Positions 7,266 through 15,219 of a stretch of DNA of 20,986 nt are shown one piece after another (position 1 is the stretch's first letter; every line of letters begins with the position of its first letter). Position numbers and translations under genes: made by a program. The DNA comes from Bacteroides sp. CAG:709. GTDB lineage: Bacteria > Bacteroidota > Bacteroidia > Bacteroidales > UBA932. The DNA lies in contig FR882208.1 in the NCBI GenBank assembly GCA_000434935.1, positions 206,902 through 227,887 on the forward strand, given 5' to 3'. Under the pieces are notes generated by a model. The model saw only the letters and a program-made list of their open reading frames with translations. It ran no database searches and was not told where the DNA came from.

Positions 7266-8165
7266 ATGGGTAAACGAACTTACTCCCTGAGAATCGTATT
7301 GATTCTCGTGTCATGGTGTTTATTGTCCACTATGACAGTTGATGCCCAAGATGCTTCTTCAGGAGCTGCTGTAACCTTGACGGGTACAGTTTTGGACAAA
7401 TCTTCCGAACCTCTGCCAGGCGCTTCAGTTCTGGTAAAAGGCACTGCAAACGGTGTCGCGACGGATGTGGACGGCAAATTCACGATTCGTCTGAAACCGA
7501 CACCTTCTACCGTAATCGTCTTTTCATTTGTCGGAATGAAGCCGAAGGAAATCCCCTATTCTTCACTTCATGACGGAATTAAAATCACATTGGAAGACGA
7601 TTCCAACAGCCTGGACAACGTCGTCGTGACCGGTTATGCCAACATCCGTAAGGACAGCTTCACAGGAACATCCACAACCGTGGGACGGGAAGACTTGATG
7701 AAGGTCTCCACGACCGACTTGATGAAGGCGCTTAGCGCATTCGACCCGTCCTTCAAAATGATTACTGACAATGCTCAGGGCTCCAACCCGAACAATATGT
7801 CAGAATATTATATAAGAGGACGTTCCGGTGTATCCGAAGTCAAGGAACTGGACAAGGTAACCGGAGACGTGAGTGAATTCGCATTGAAAAACAATCCTAG
7901 CGCACCTGTCTTCATATTGGATGGTTTCGAAGTGGACCAAGCCACGATCTACGACTTGGACATGAATCGCGTGAAAAGCGTCACGACTCTTAAAGATGCA
8001 GCCGCAACGGCCGTCTATGGCTCCAGAGCTGCCACGTCTATGGCTCCAGAGCTGCCAATGGAGTCATTGTCATTGAGACAGTTACGCCTGAACCTGGCGC
8101 AGTCCATCTCACCTATTCGAACACTACTTCCGTGGAAATTCCGGATCTGGGCAGCTATCATCTAA
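7266..8165 (+). CDS. SusC-like transporter, N-terminal open part
   Basis: 299 codons from ATG 7266 (MGKRTYSLRI; a TTG two codons earlier is less likely). There is a signal peptide ending near VDAQ, then a carboxypeptidase-regulatory-like beta-sandwich (GTVLDKSSEPLPGASVLVKG ... DGKFTI), the segment LDNVVVTGYANIRKDSFTG, and most of the plug domain through VKSVTTLKDAAATAVYGSRAA. After the 23-bp duplication the reading is out of frame (TSMAPELPMES...) until TAA at 8163-8165. This product would lack the beta-barrel and could not transport. Confidence 0.75.
   Translation: MGKRTYSLRIVLILVSWCLLSTMTVDAQDASSGAAVTLTGTVLDKSSEPLPGASVLVKGTANGVATDVDGKFTIRLKPTPSTVIVFSFVGMKPKEIPYSSLHDGIKITLEDDSNSLDNVVVTGYANIRKDSFTGTSTTVGREDLMKVSTTDLMKALSAFDPSFKMITDNAQGSNPNNMSEYYIRGRSGVSEVKELDKVTGDVSEFALKNNPSAPVFILDGFEVDQATIYDLDMNRVKSVTTLKDAAATAVYGSRAATSMAPELPMESLSLRQLRLNLAQSISPIRTLLPWKFRIWAAII
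8012..8057 (+). repeat. Perfect 23-bp tandem duplication inside susC
   Basis: Two identical 23-bp copies abut exactly (8012-8034 and 8035-8057), each beginning CGTCTATGG and ending GAGCTGCCA. The unit encodes VYGSRAA, the most conserved motif of SusC plug domains. The extra copy shifts the frame by 2 mod 3 and disrupts the gene. Confidence 0.95.
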
Positions 8166-8222
8166 TGAATGCCAAGCAAGCATTGGAAGCTGAACATTAT
8201 GCCGGACTGTTCGAGGCGACGG

Positions 8223-8256
8223 CCGATGACAAGAATGCCCCGATGACAAGAATGCC
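8223..8256 (+). repeat. Perfect 17-bp tandem duplication inside susC
   Basis: CCGATGACAAGAATGCC occurs twice with no gap (8223-8239 and 8240-8256). It encodes part of ADDKNA in the rebuilt protein. Like the first duplication it shifts by 2 mod 3; together they add 40 bp, which matches the frame change between the two open parts of susC. Confidence 0.95.
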
Positions 8257-8304
8257 GGCGGTCTCATCAACTACGGCGAACTGTACAACAATGTAATCAG
8301 AGGC

Positions 8305-10437
8305 GTGGATACCGACTGGATTGCAAAACCGGTGCGTACGGCATTGAACCATAAGCATTATCTTTCCGTCAGCGGCGGTTCGGACGCGCTTCGCTGGAGT
8401 GCGGACATAAATTACCAAAGCAAGGATGGAGTCATGAAAGGTTCTTCCAGAAAGACCTACGGCGCGTCCATGTCGCTGGACTACCGCTACCGCACGCTGC
8501 AGATCAGAAACAAGGCTTCTTTCAATGTCGTGAACGCATCAGACTCCCCTTACGGGGCATTTTCCGACTATGTGAGGATGAAACCTTACCTTTCGCCAGT
8601 CGACCCGGATACGGATCATTACTATAAAGTGTTCAGCATATACAGGAACATCCGTTCATCCATCAGTGAGCCGGTGTATGTGACCAATCCTCTTTATGAA
8701 GCTACGCTGAACAGTTTCAGCAAGTCATCCTACCGTGAATTCATCGACAACCTCAGCCTCAGATGGAAGATCACGCCTTACCTCATGGCCAAAGGAACTT
8801 TCAGCGCCTCATATAAGGTTCAGGATGACGGTACTTTTACAGACCCTGCGTCAGGCGTGTACACGAAAACCGATGTAAAAGAGAAAGGACAATATAAGGA
8901 TGGCGACATCCGTTCCTCAAGGTGGACATTGAACGGAATGCTCTCCTATAACAGGAATCTAAAGAAGAACAACATCAATGCCTCCCTTGGTGTTGAAGCG
9001 TCGGAAACCAAGTCCAGTTCGCAATATTCGACGTATCTGGGATTCGTGGAAGGAGCTAAGGCTTCGCCGAGCAATGCGCTCAAAATCAAGGAGAAGCCAA
9101 CTTTCAGCGACAGCAATTCCCGCCGTTTCGGCACATATCTCCAGGGCAACTGGTCATACGATGATATTTATCTTCTGGACATCTCAGGAAGATATGAGGG
9201 TTCTTCAGCCTTCGGCGCAAAAAAGAAAATGGGACTTTTCTGGTCTTCAGGAGCAGGACTGAACCTCCACAATTATGCATTTCTGAAAAATGTGAGCTGG
9301 GTCGACAGGTTCAAGGTCAAAGCTACCTATGGAGTGACCGGAAAGGCTAATTTCAGCCCGTACCAGGCCAGGACCACATATGAAATCATGTATGACAATC
9401 CTTATATCGACCAGTGGGGAATGTCCCTGAAGGCTCTAGGCAATGAGAATCTTAAATGGGAAAAGGTAAACAAGCTCAATGTCGGTACCGAACTTTCATT
9501 CCTGCAAAATTCAGTAACAGTCATGTTCGACTGGTATCATGAGCTGACTACCGACCAGGTAGAATCCGTTTCCATCCCGTCTTCTTCAGGATTTACGTCA
9601 TATAAGGGAAACCTCGGAAAAGTATTGAACCAAGGTGCTGACATCAGGGTCAATGTGAGAGCATTTTCCAATCGTGACTGGGATGTATACGTGTTTACTT
9701 ATATGAACAGGAACACCAACACCATCAAGGAGATAGGCGATGCGTTGAAGGACTACAACTCCAGCATCGACTCGTTCTTCAAGGGATATTCGTCTTCATC
9801 GTCAGACAGCAAATACAGCCAGCCTTTCACCAAATATGAAGTCGGAAATTCGCTTTCTGCCATTTACGGCATGAAATCCCTCGGCATTGACCCTGCGAAC
9901 GGAAAAGAGCTTTACGTAAAACGCGACGGTACAGTTACTTACGATTGGTCTTCTTCAGAGCAACAATGCTTGGGCGACTATGACCCGAAACTGTCCGGTT
10001 CATTTGGTTTCAATCTCCGCTGGCGCAATTGGACGCTTTACACGACAATGGCTTTCCGATGTGGAGGCCAGGCGTATAACAGCACATTGGTTGCCATCGA
10101 AAATGTGGATTTGGAGAAATATAACGGCGACGTGCGCATCTTGACTGACCGATGGATCAAGCCTGGAGACAATGCGACTCTCAAGAGCATAAAGGACCGC
10201 ACCTATACTACCAGACCTACATCGAGATTTGTCCAGGATGACAATGAAATGACGATGTCTTCGCTGTCGCTCGGTTACCAGTTCGACCATAATTTGATAA
10301 AACGGATCGGAATCGATGCTCTGCGTCTTCAGTTCAATGCTGAAAACATATTTACCGTATCTTCCATCAGGCAGGAGCGTGGAACCACCTATCCTTATGC
10401 CAGATCCTTCAACATCAGCTTGAATGTAACCTTATAA
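8305..10437 (+). CDS. SusC-like transporter, C-terminal beta-barrel part
   Basis: 710 codons from GTG 8305; the frame is open further upstream to the second duplication, and the GTG is simply the V of GVDTDW. It holds the rest of the 22-strand barrel region: many alternating aromatic/polar strands, RWSADINYQSKDGVMKGSSRKTYGASMSLDYRY early on, and the end YPYARSFNISLNVTL, whose terminal alternating pattern is the usual outer-membrane insertion signal. There is no signal peptide or start context, so it is not expected to be made separately. The stop is 10 nt before the susD-like gene. Confidence 0.75.
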   Translation: MDTDWIAKPVRTALNHKHYLSVSGGSDALRWSADINYQSKDGVMKGSSRKTYGASMSLDYRYRTLQIRNKASFNVVNASDSPYGAFSDYVRMKPYLSPVDPDTDHYYKVFSIYRNIRSSISEPVYVTNPLYEATLNSFSKSSYREFIDNLSLRWKITPYLMAKGTFSASYKVQDDGTFTDPASGVYTKTDVKEKGQYKDGDIRSSRWTLNGMLSYNRNLKKNNINASLGVEASETKSSSQYSTYLGFVEGAKASPSNALKIKEKPTFSDSNSRRFGTYLQGNWSYDDIYLLDISGRYEGSSAFGAKKKMGLFWSSGAGLNLHNYAFLKNVSWVDRFKVKATYGVTGKANFSPYQARTTYEIMYDNPYIDQWGMSLKALGNENLKWEKVNKLNVGTELSFLQNSVTVMFDWYHELTTDQVESVSIPSSSGFTSYKGNLGKVLNQGADIRVNVRAFSNRDWDVYVFTYMNRNTNTIKEIGDALKDYNSSIDSFFKGYSSSSSDSKYSQPFTKYEVGNSLSAIYGMKSLGIDPANGKELYVKRDGTVTYDWSSSEQQCLGDYDPKLSGSFGFNLRWRNWTLYTTMAFRCGGQAYNSTLVAIENVDLEKYNGDVRILTDRWIKPGDNATLKSIKDRTYTTRPTSRFVQDDNEMTMSSLSLGYQFDHNLIKRIGIDALRLQFNAENIFTVSSIRQERGTTYPYARSFNISLNVTL

Positions 10438-10447
10438 TTGCTCAGTT

Positions 10448-11962
10448 ATGAAAAAAACAAGAATAATATATTGCATATTGGCCGCTCTTCTGATGTCCGT
10501 GTCATGCAACAATTGGCTGAATGTGGGCTCGGAAGAAGAAGTCTTCGAAGATGATGCATTTGCTTCCACAAAAGGCTACAGAAGCGCCTTGGTCGGCATT
10601 TATAAGACTTTGGCCTCATCATCCCTCTACGGGCAGGAACTTACGTGGGGGCTCAAAAGCACATTGAGCTGGAACTATAAGGCAGGAAACTGCGTAACTT
10701 CCTACCGTGCAATTCTCAACGAGGAGAGTTTCGACAACAGTGCTGCACGCAGCCTTTCAAATACCATCTGGAGCAAGGCTTATTATGCTATTGCCAACTG
10801 CAATGAATTGCTGCAGAAAATCGAAGGTTGTGACGAGGCATTCGAATATCCGTGGGAAAAGCAGATGATTATGGCGGAAGCCAGGGGCATACGCGGTCTT
10901 CTGCATTTCGAGATGCTGCAGCTTTTCGTTCCTGCTCCAGTTACAGGTTATGACGGACAGGCTCTTCCGTATGTCACTTCTTATCCTGACCTGAAGCCGG
11001 CGTACAAATCCATGAAGGAATACATTGACCTGGTCATCGAAGATTTGAAGTATGCGCAGGAGCAGCTTGCGCCCATCGACATTGACGAACTCAGGAACAA
11101 GAGTAATTTCGTCTCGGGAACGATGCGCCTTGACAACATGGATTATGTACTTTTCCAGGGCGTCGGCAACATTCATTCCAACGGAGGCAAGCGAGACAAT
11201 GCTTTCGGAGACGGATTTTTCGCGTTCAGAGGCTACCGCTTCAATTATTGGAGCGCAACCGGCTTGCTCGCCAGGGTTTACTCTTACTTGAGAGATTTCG
11301 AAAATGCCGAAATCTATGCGGATACCATCATCAATGATTGGGTGGTGGAATACCAGTTCAACCTGTACAATTCCAATCCGAAGGCGACGACGGGACGTAT
11401 TGACGGAAAACGCAGGCCTGAACCTATATGCGCATTCTGGAACGACCAGGTCTGTGACAATTATACGTCTATTGCAGGTAAGTCGTACAACAAAATGGTG
11501 GAACTGAAATATCTTTTTGCCGGCGACGAGTCTACGGACTACCGCTATACTGAATTGTATAATTCTTCGACCAAGACCTACCGTGTCTGGGACAAGTCGG
11601 AAAACAGGACCGTCAGCCAATACAGCAACCCGCTTCTTCCTGTCATGGAATTGCCTGAAGTATTCTATATCAAGGCTGAATGTCAGGCACATGACGGTGA
11701 TATTGCCGGAGCGGATGCCACGCTCAAGAAGATCCGCGATGCCAGAGGATGCACAGCTCCGCTTTCCGACACTGATTTGGATTCATTCATGAATACACTG
11801 GTAAATGAAGCCCAGCGGGACTTTCTCACACGCGGTACGACTTACTGTTTCTTGAAGAAGCTTGACTGGCATGTAATCTACGATGGCACTCCTGCAGGAA
11901 AGACGGTCACGTCTGATTGGTACGTGCTGCCGCTTCCTGATTCAGAGACTGCGTATTATTAA
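10448..11962 (+). CDS. SusD/RagB-family nutrient-binding outer-membrane lipoprotein
   Basis: A 504-residue surface lipoprotein that would form the lid over the SusC barrel and bind substrate. Its signal peptide ends in a lipobox at C20 (LLMSVSC). SusD hallmarks follow: NNWLNV just after the Cys, DAFASTKGYRSALVGIYKTLAS, the TPR-like helical core (WSKAYYAIANCNELLQKIEG, MIMAEARGIRGLLHFEMLQLF), LPVMELPEVFYIKAECQA, and a C-terminal WYVLPLPDSE. The gene is intact and starts 10 nt after susC. With SusC broken it should lack its transport partner unless another SusC substitutes. The cognate substrate cannot be read from the sequence; the operon make-up suggests peptides. Confidence 0.93.
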   Translation: MKKTRIIYCILAALLMSVSCNNWLNVGSEEEVFEDDAFASTKGYRSALVGIYKTLASSSLYGQELTWGLKSTLSWNYKAGNCVTSYRAILNEESFDNSAARSLSNTIWSKAYYAIANCNELLQKIEGCDEAFEYPWEKQMIMAEARGIRGLLHFEMLQLFVPAPVTGYDGQALPYVTSYPDLKPAYKSMKEYIDLVIEDLKYAQEQLAPIDIDELRNKSNFVSGTMRLDNMDYVLFQGVGNIHSNGGKRDNAFGDGFFAFRGYRFNYWSATGLLARVYSYLRDFENAEIYADTIINDWVVEYQFNLYNSNPKATTGRIDGKRRPEPICAFWNDQVCDNYTSIAGKSYNKMVELKYLFAGDESTDYRYTELYNSSTKTYRVWDKSENRTVSQYSNPLLPVMELPEVFYIKAECQAHDGDIAGADATLKKIRDARGCTAPLSDTDLDSFMNTLVNEAQRDFLTRGTTYCFLKKLDWHVIYDGTPAGKTVTSDWYVLPLPDSETAYY

Positions 11963-11976
11963 TGGAGGGACTTGAA

Positions 11977-12663
11977 ATGAAATATACAAAGATATTATTG
12001 GCTGCTGCGCTGATTGTGGCAGCATGCGCCAAAGAGAATATACCTACGTACAAAGAGGTGTCCGGAGAACGATATATTTATTTTGCCAAGGCGGAACAAG
12101 ATTCTTCTGACGTATCCTTCTATTCCTATCCCGGACAGAAGGTGATCGAATACCCTATCGTAGTAAAAAGTACCGGTTACAGCACTTCCGAAGGGACTTT
12201 TTCCGTCAATGTGCTGAAAGAATACACCACTGCGGGAGATGGAGATTACTCATTGGCGGAAAAATTCACATTCCGTCCGGAAAGCCAGGTGGATACGTTC
12301 TACGTAAAGCTGAACTATTCCTCCAAACTGGATAATGAGAAAGTGAGAATCGTGCTGGAATTGGAGGAGACTCCCGATTTCAAATTGGGCATGACCGACT
12401 CAAGGGTCGCGATAATCTGGTTCCACAACAATCTCGTCAAACCTTCATGGTGGAATTCTTCGGTAAGCGCGTATTATCTCGGTCCGTATTCCGATGCGAA
12501 GTACAAGCTCTTTCTGGAAGTCGTAAAGGTGGATCTTGACGGGGCTGACAACAGTCTGATACGTCATTACACATTGGTATTCAAGAAATATCTCGAAGAC
12601 AGGAAGGCTGCCGGCAATCCGGCATTGGAAGAAGACGGGACGGAAATTACCGTAATTGCCTGA
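11977..12663 (+). CDS. DUF4843-type outer-membrane lipoprotein
   Basis: A 228-residue lipoprotein with lipobox VAAC (Cys17) and a beta-rich body: RYIYFAKAEQDSSDVSFYSYPG, VIEYPIVVKSTGYS, and RVAIIWFHNNLVKPSWWN near residue 150. This pattern and its place directly after susD identify the DUF4843 family, accessory lipoproteins of some SusCD systems. I chose ATG 11977 because GGAGG at 11965-11969 lies 7 nt before it and the lipoprotein signal begins there. A 5-codon longer start at 11962 would overlap the susD stop as TAATG. Probable role: surface subunit helping substrate capture in the same complex. Confidence 0.85.
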   Translation: MKYTKILLAAALIVAACAKENIPTYKEVSGERYIYFAKAEQDSSDVSFYSYPGQKVIEYPIVVKSTGYSTSEGTFSVNVLKEYTTAGDGDYSLAEKFTFRPESQVDTFYVKLNYSSKLDNEKVRIVLELEETPDFKLGMTDSRVAIIWFHNNLVKPSWWNSSVSAYYLGPYSDAKYKLFLEVVKVDLDGADNSLIRHYTLVFKKYLEDRKAAGNPALEEDGTEITVIA

Positions 12664-12696
12664 TGAAAAATGTTGTTAACATAAATGATTGATACG

Positions 12697-14289
12697 ATGA
12701 AACTTAAATATATCATATCCTTATTGGCATTTACTGCAGCCGTCAGCTCATGCTACAAGGATGATTCGCGGGATTTTCAGATTCCGCTCGCAGGAGTCAG
12801 CATCGCGGCAGATGATGCCATTTCCTTCTCTGTCGGCGTGGAAGGCACTTACGAGCCTGTAATCGAATGGGGCGGCACTTCAGAGGCTGACTACAACTAC
12901 AAATGGACAGACAATGGGCGGGAAGTCATATCTACGGAACGCGTTCTCAAGCATCTGTTTACGGAAGCTGGCGACCATTATCTGACTTTTCAGATGACAG
13001 ACAAGAAAACGGGACTCGTATATGGCCGTGATTTCAAGATGACGGCCAACAGCGAATTCTTCCTGGGCTGGCTGGTTCTTTCAGAGGGAGCTGACGGATC
13101 GTCCAAACTCAGCTTCGTGAACCTGAGCACATTCAAGTCTTATCCTGATATATATGCCACGATGTTCCCGGGCGCTCCGCTCGGTTCTTCTCCCGTCGGC
13201 ATCGCCTGCCAGGGTATCCGCAAGACCGACCAGGTGACCATCATCCAGAACGGAGGAGAGGGTTCTGTAGTTCTGGACGGTTCTTCATTCAAGAAAGTCA
13301 TCAATGTAGCTGACGAATTCATCGGAGGAAAATTCCCTGCTGAAGACGGCAGCTTCAAGATTAAGGCCATCGGTTACACTCACCGCGGACCGGATCTGGT
13401 TTTGACGGAGAACGGCAACATATATGACAGAATCAGCAAGACCGGCTATTCCGCAGCATTCCAGAGCGGCATGTACTCCACGGAGCCTTATATTTCTGCA
13501 GGCGGCCCTGCAAAGTTCACCTGCATGACATTCCCTGGTGCGAATTCATATTTCACCCCATTATTTGACGGTGCACATAACAGATGGCTGGCATATTACA
13601 CGACCACGACAATTCCGCTCCAGATTCCTGCCTTCGACAAGGCAGCCGATGTGGAATTCGAAGAAGGTCTCGATTTCTGTTCAGGCATGGCGGCCGATGT
13701 GAAGATGCGTTACGCCCAGACATATCAGGAAGGGGTCATGCGGTCGCTGCGTCTGGCCAATGTGTTGGAAAAGTCAGGTTCTTTCTATGTCAATACGTCG
13801 AAACTGGATCTGAATAACGCCAATTCCCATATTACAGTGTCGGACTTGCAGCAGAAGTCCATTACCGGTTATGCGATTGACGCTGATTCCCAGTTCTGTA
13901 TCCCGCGCGGCTCGGGCACTGACTACAACGATGAACTCTATGTTTTCTTCAATGTCGGCAGCAGGGTATACTTTTATCATTTCGACACTGGAACCGTATA
14001 TCTCTACCATGATTTCAGCAAGGACAGCAACGCACCTTCAGGCAAAATTGTTTCAATGATCCAGAACGGCAATGCCAGTCAGCTCGGCGTGGCTTTCTCT
14101 GACGGGCACCTGTTCATCTGCGATCTGGCAAAGAAAACTCTTACCTCCATCAGGCAGAACAACATTGATCCGGAAACCTATGACAAGATGGTCAAGGCTC
14201 ACATCAGCGATATTCCCGGGACAGTGGTTTCGCTGGCATTCAAATATGGCAAGGCTGACAACTACACAGGATCAAAAATTTCAAAATAA
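12697..14289 (+). CDS. PKD-like family lipoprotein
   Basis: A 530-residue lipoprotein with lipobox AVSSC (Cys near residue 19). The N-terminal third is Ig/PKD-like: YEPVIEWGGTSEADYNYKWTDNG and HLFTEAGDHYLTFQMTD fit the PKD consensus. The remainder is beta-rich, with repeating strand-turn units such as GWLVLSEGADGSSKLSFVNL and FSDGHLFICDL suggesting a propeller. The family regularly follows susC, susD and DUF4843 genes. ATG 12697 is chosen over the upstream 12685 because the signal peptide begins MKLKYIISLL. It lies 33 nt after the DUF4843 stop and 11 nt before the next gene, so is in the same operon. Role inferred: surface ligand capture. Confidence 0.83.
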   Translation: MKLKYIISLLAFTAAVSSCYKDDSRDFQIPLAGVSIAADDAISFSVGVEGTYEPVIEWGGTSEADYNYKWTDNGREVISTERVLKHLFTEAGDHYLTFQMTDKKTGLVYGRDFKMTANSEFFLGWLVLSEGADGSSKLSFVNLSTFKSYPDIYATMFPGAPLGSSPVGIACQGIRKTDQVTIIQNGGEGSVVLDGSSFKKVINVADEFIGGKFPAEDGSFKIKAIGYTHRGPDLVLTENGNIYDRISKTGYSAAFQSGMYSTEPYISAGGPAKFTCMTFPGANSYFTPLFDGAHNRWLAYYTTTTIPLQIPAFDKAADVEFEEGLDFCSGMAADVKMRYAQTYQEGVMRSLRLANVLEKSGSFYVNTSKLDLNNANSHITVSDLQQKSITGYAIDADSQFCIPRGSGTDYNDELYVFFNVGSRVYFYHFDTGTVYLYHDFSKDSNAPSGKIVSMIQNGNASQLGVAFSDGHLFICDLAKKTLTSIRQNNIDPETYDKMVKAHISDIPGTVVSLAFKYGKADNYTGSKISK

Positions 14290-14300
14290 CATTCAACTAT

Positions 14301-15179
14301 ATGAAATTCACAGCATTGACAACATCACTCCTGCTGCTGGCAACAATCTCATCGCCAGCCCAGGAGAAAAAAACCGAAAAACTTCCCGGCATTCCTCCAT
14401 CCAAGAGCGAATTGGTTTACGATTATGACAATGTCCTTCCGGAGGACATCCAGCTGAAAGGAGCCCCTCAAGGTTTTGCAATCAGCGGACGTTATGGATT
14501 CTCTCTGCGGAACAGAGGCATGTGCATTGTCCTCGACATGAAGAAGAACGAGTATGTGAATTCGTTCATGCTTGAGGGGAATACTTCACATTGCAACAGC
14601 GCAGGTTTCGGAAAAGAGAAATACTCAAAAGATTCAATGTTCCCTCTCCTGTACGTTTGCGAATGCCTGGGCCAAAGGAGCTGCTACGTGACGGATATAA
14701 CGACTGAAGGATCCAAGATAGTCCAGAGGCTTTTCTATGATTCTGACGAGTTCAAGATTGCCATGGACTGGATTGTGGACGCGGAAAACGGGTTCATATA
14801 TGTTTACGGGGGCCGTCATTTCGGAACGAAATACCTGAAAAAACTTCCGTTGCCGAAATTGTCTGATTCCGATGAGAACGGAGAGGTGCATTTCACTAAA
14901 GATGATGTGCTTCAGACCATTGAAATTGAAGGTCTTATGATCAGTCAAGGTAGCGTCATCAAAGGCGGAAAGGCATATCTTCCAGATGGTTGCTCGCCTT
15001 ATGGCAACAAGTTGCATATCATCGACTTGGCTACAGGAGAAAGAGAAGCTGTCGTGGACTTTCAGGACCAGGAAAACGAGCCTGAAGGACTTGCTTTCAA
15101 AGGAAAATGGCTCTATGTCGTATTCCACAACATCACCGAAAGCATACGTCACACGATGATGTATCGCATGAAAATATAA
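14301..15179 (+). CDS. Exported protein of unknown function, probable beta-propeller
   Basis: I do not recognise a named family. The 292 residues start with a cleavable signal peptide (MKFTALTTSLLLLATISSPAQ) and have no lipobox, so the protein is probably periplasmic or secreted. The body shows repeated strand units typical of propellers: PQGFAISGRYGFSLRNRGMCIVLDM, LLYVCECLGQRSCYVTDI, NGFIYVYGGRHFG, NKLHIIDLATGEREAVVDF and EPEGLAFKGKWLYVVFHN. Several Cys cluster in the second quarter (SHCN, YVCECLGQRSCYV), allowing disulfides or metal binding. It is the last gene of the SusCD operon, 11 nt after the PKD-like gene, and is followed by a terminator, so likely works with the import complex. Confidence 0.75.
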   Translation: MKFTALTTSLLLLATISSPAQEKKTEKLPGIPPSKSELVYDYDNVLPEDIQLKGAPQGFAISGRYGFSLRNRGMCIVLDMKKNEYVNSFMLEGNTSHCNSAGFGKEKYSKDSMFPLLYVCECLGQRSCYVTDITTEGSKIVQRLFYDSDEFKIAMDWIVDAENGFIYVYGGRHFGTKYLKKLPLPKLSDSDENGEVHFTKDDVLQTIEIEGLMISQGSVIKGGKAYLPDGCSPYGNKLHIIDLATGEREAVVDFQDQENEPEGLAFKGKWLYVVFHNITESIRHTMMYRMKI

Positions 15180-15190
15180 AACTATGTTAC

Positions 15191-15219
15191 CCCCGGAGGC
15201 TCTAAGCTTTCGGGGTTTT
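15191..15219 (+). terminator. Intrinsic terminator of the SusC/SusD operon
   Basis: A 10-bp stem (CCCCGGAGGC with GCTTTCGGGG, two G-T pairs) and a TCTAA loop, followed by TTTT. It starts 11 nt after the last gene of the operon. The 3' arm overlaps the last codons and stop of the convergent helicase gene, so this DNA serves both as terminator and as coding sequence for the terminal TPKA. Confidence 0.8.

Larger units (their letters stand above)
7266..10437 (+). pseudogene. SusC/RagA-family TonB-dependent transporter gene, broken by two tandem duplications
   Basis: Removing one copy of each tandem duplication (23 bp at 8012-8057 and 17 bp at 8223-8256) restores a single frame of 1043 residues, a normal SusC length. 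The rebuilt middle reads AVYGSRAANGVIVIETVTPEPG, then PDLGSYHLMNAKQALEAEHYAG, then GGLINYGELYNNVIRGVDTDW, all fitting the family. Each duplication shifts by 2 mod 3, so as written translation stops at 8165. The gene heads the SusC/SusD/DUF4843/PKD operon and has no N-terminal STN signalling domain. It may be a real lesion, a reversible switch, or an assembly fault. Confidence 0.85.

Noticed and set aside
10757..11692. 311-codon open frame on the - strand inside the susD-like gene
   Set aside because: It is entirely antisense to a clear SusD protein, has no recognisable domain, signal or promoter, and arises from the codon pattern of the real gene.
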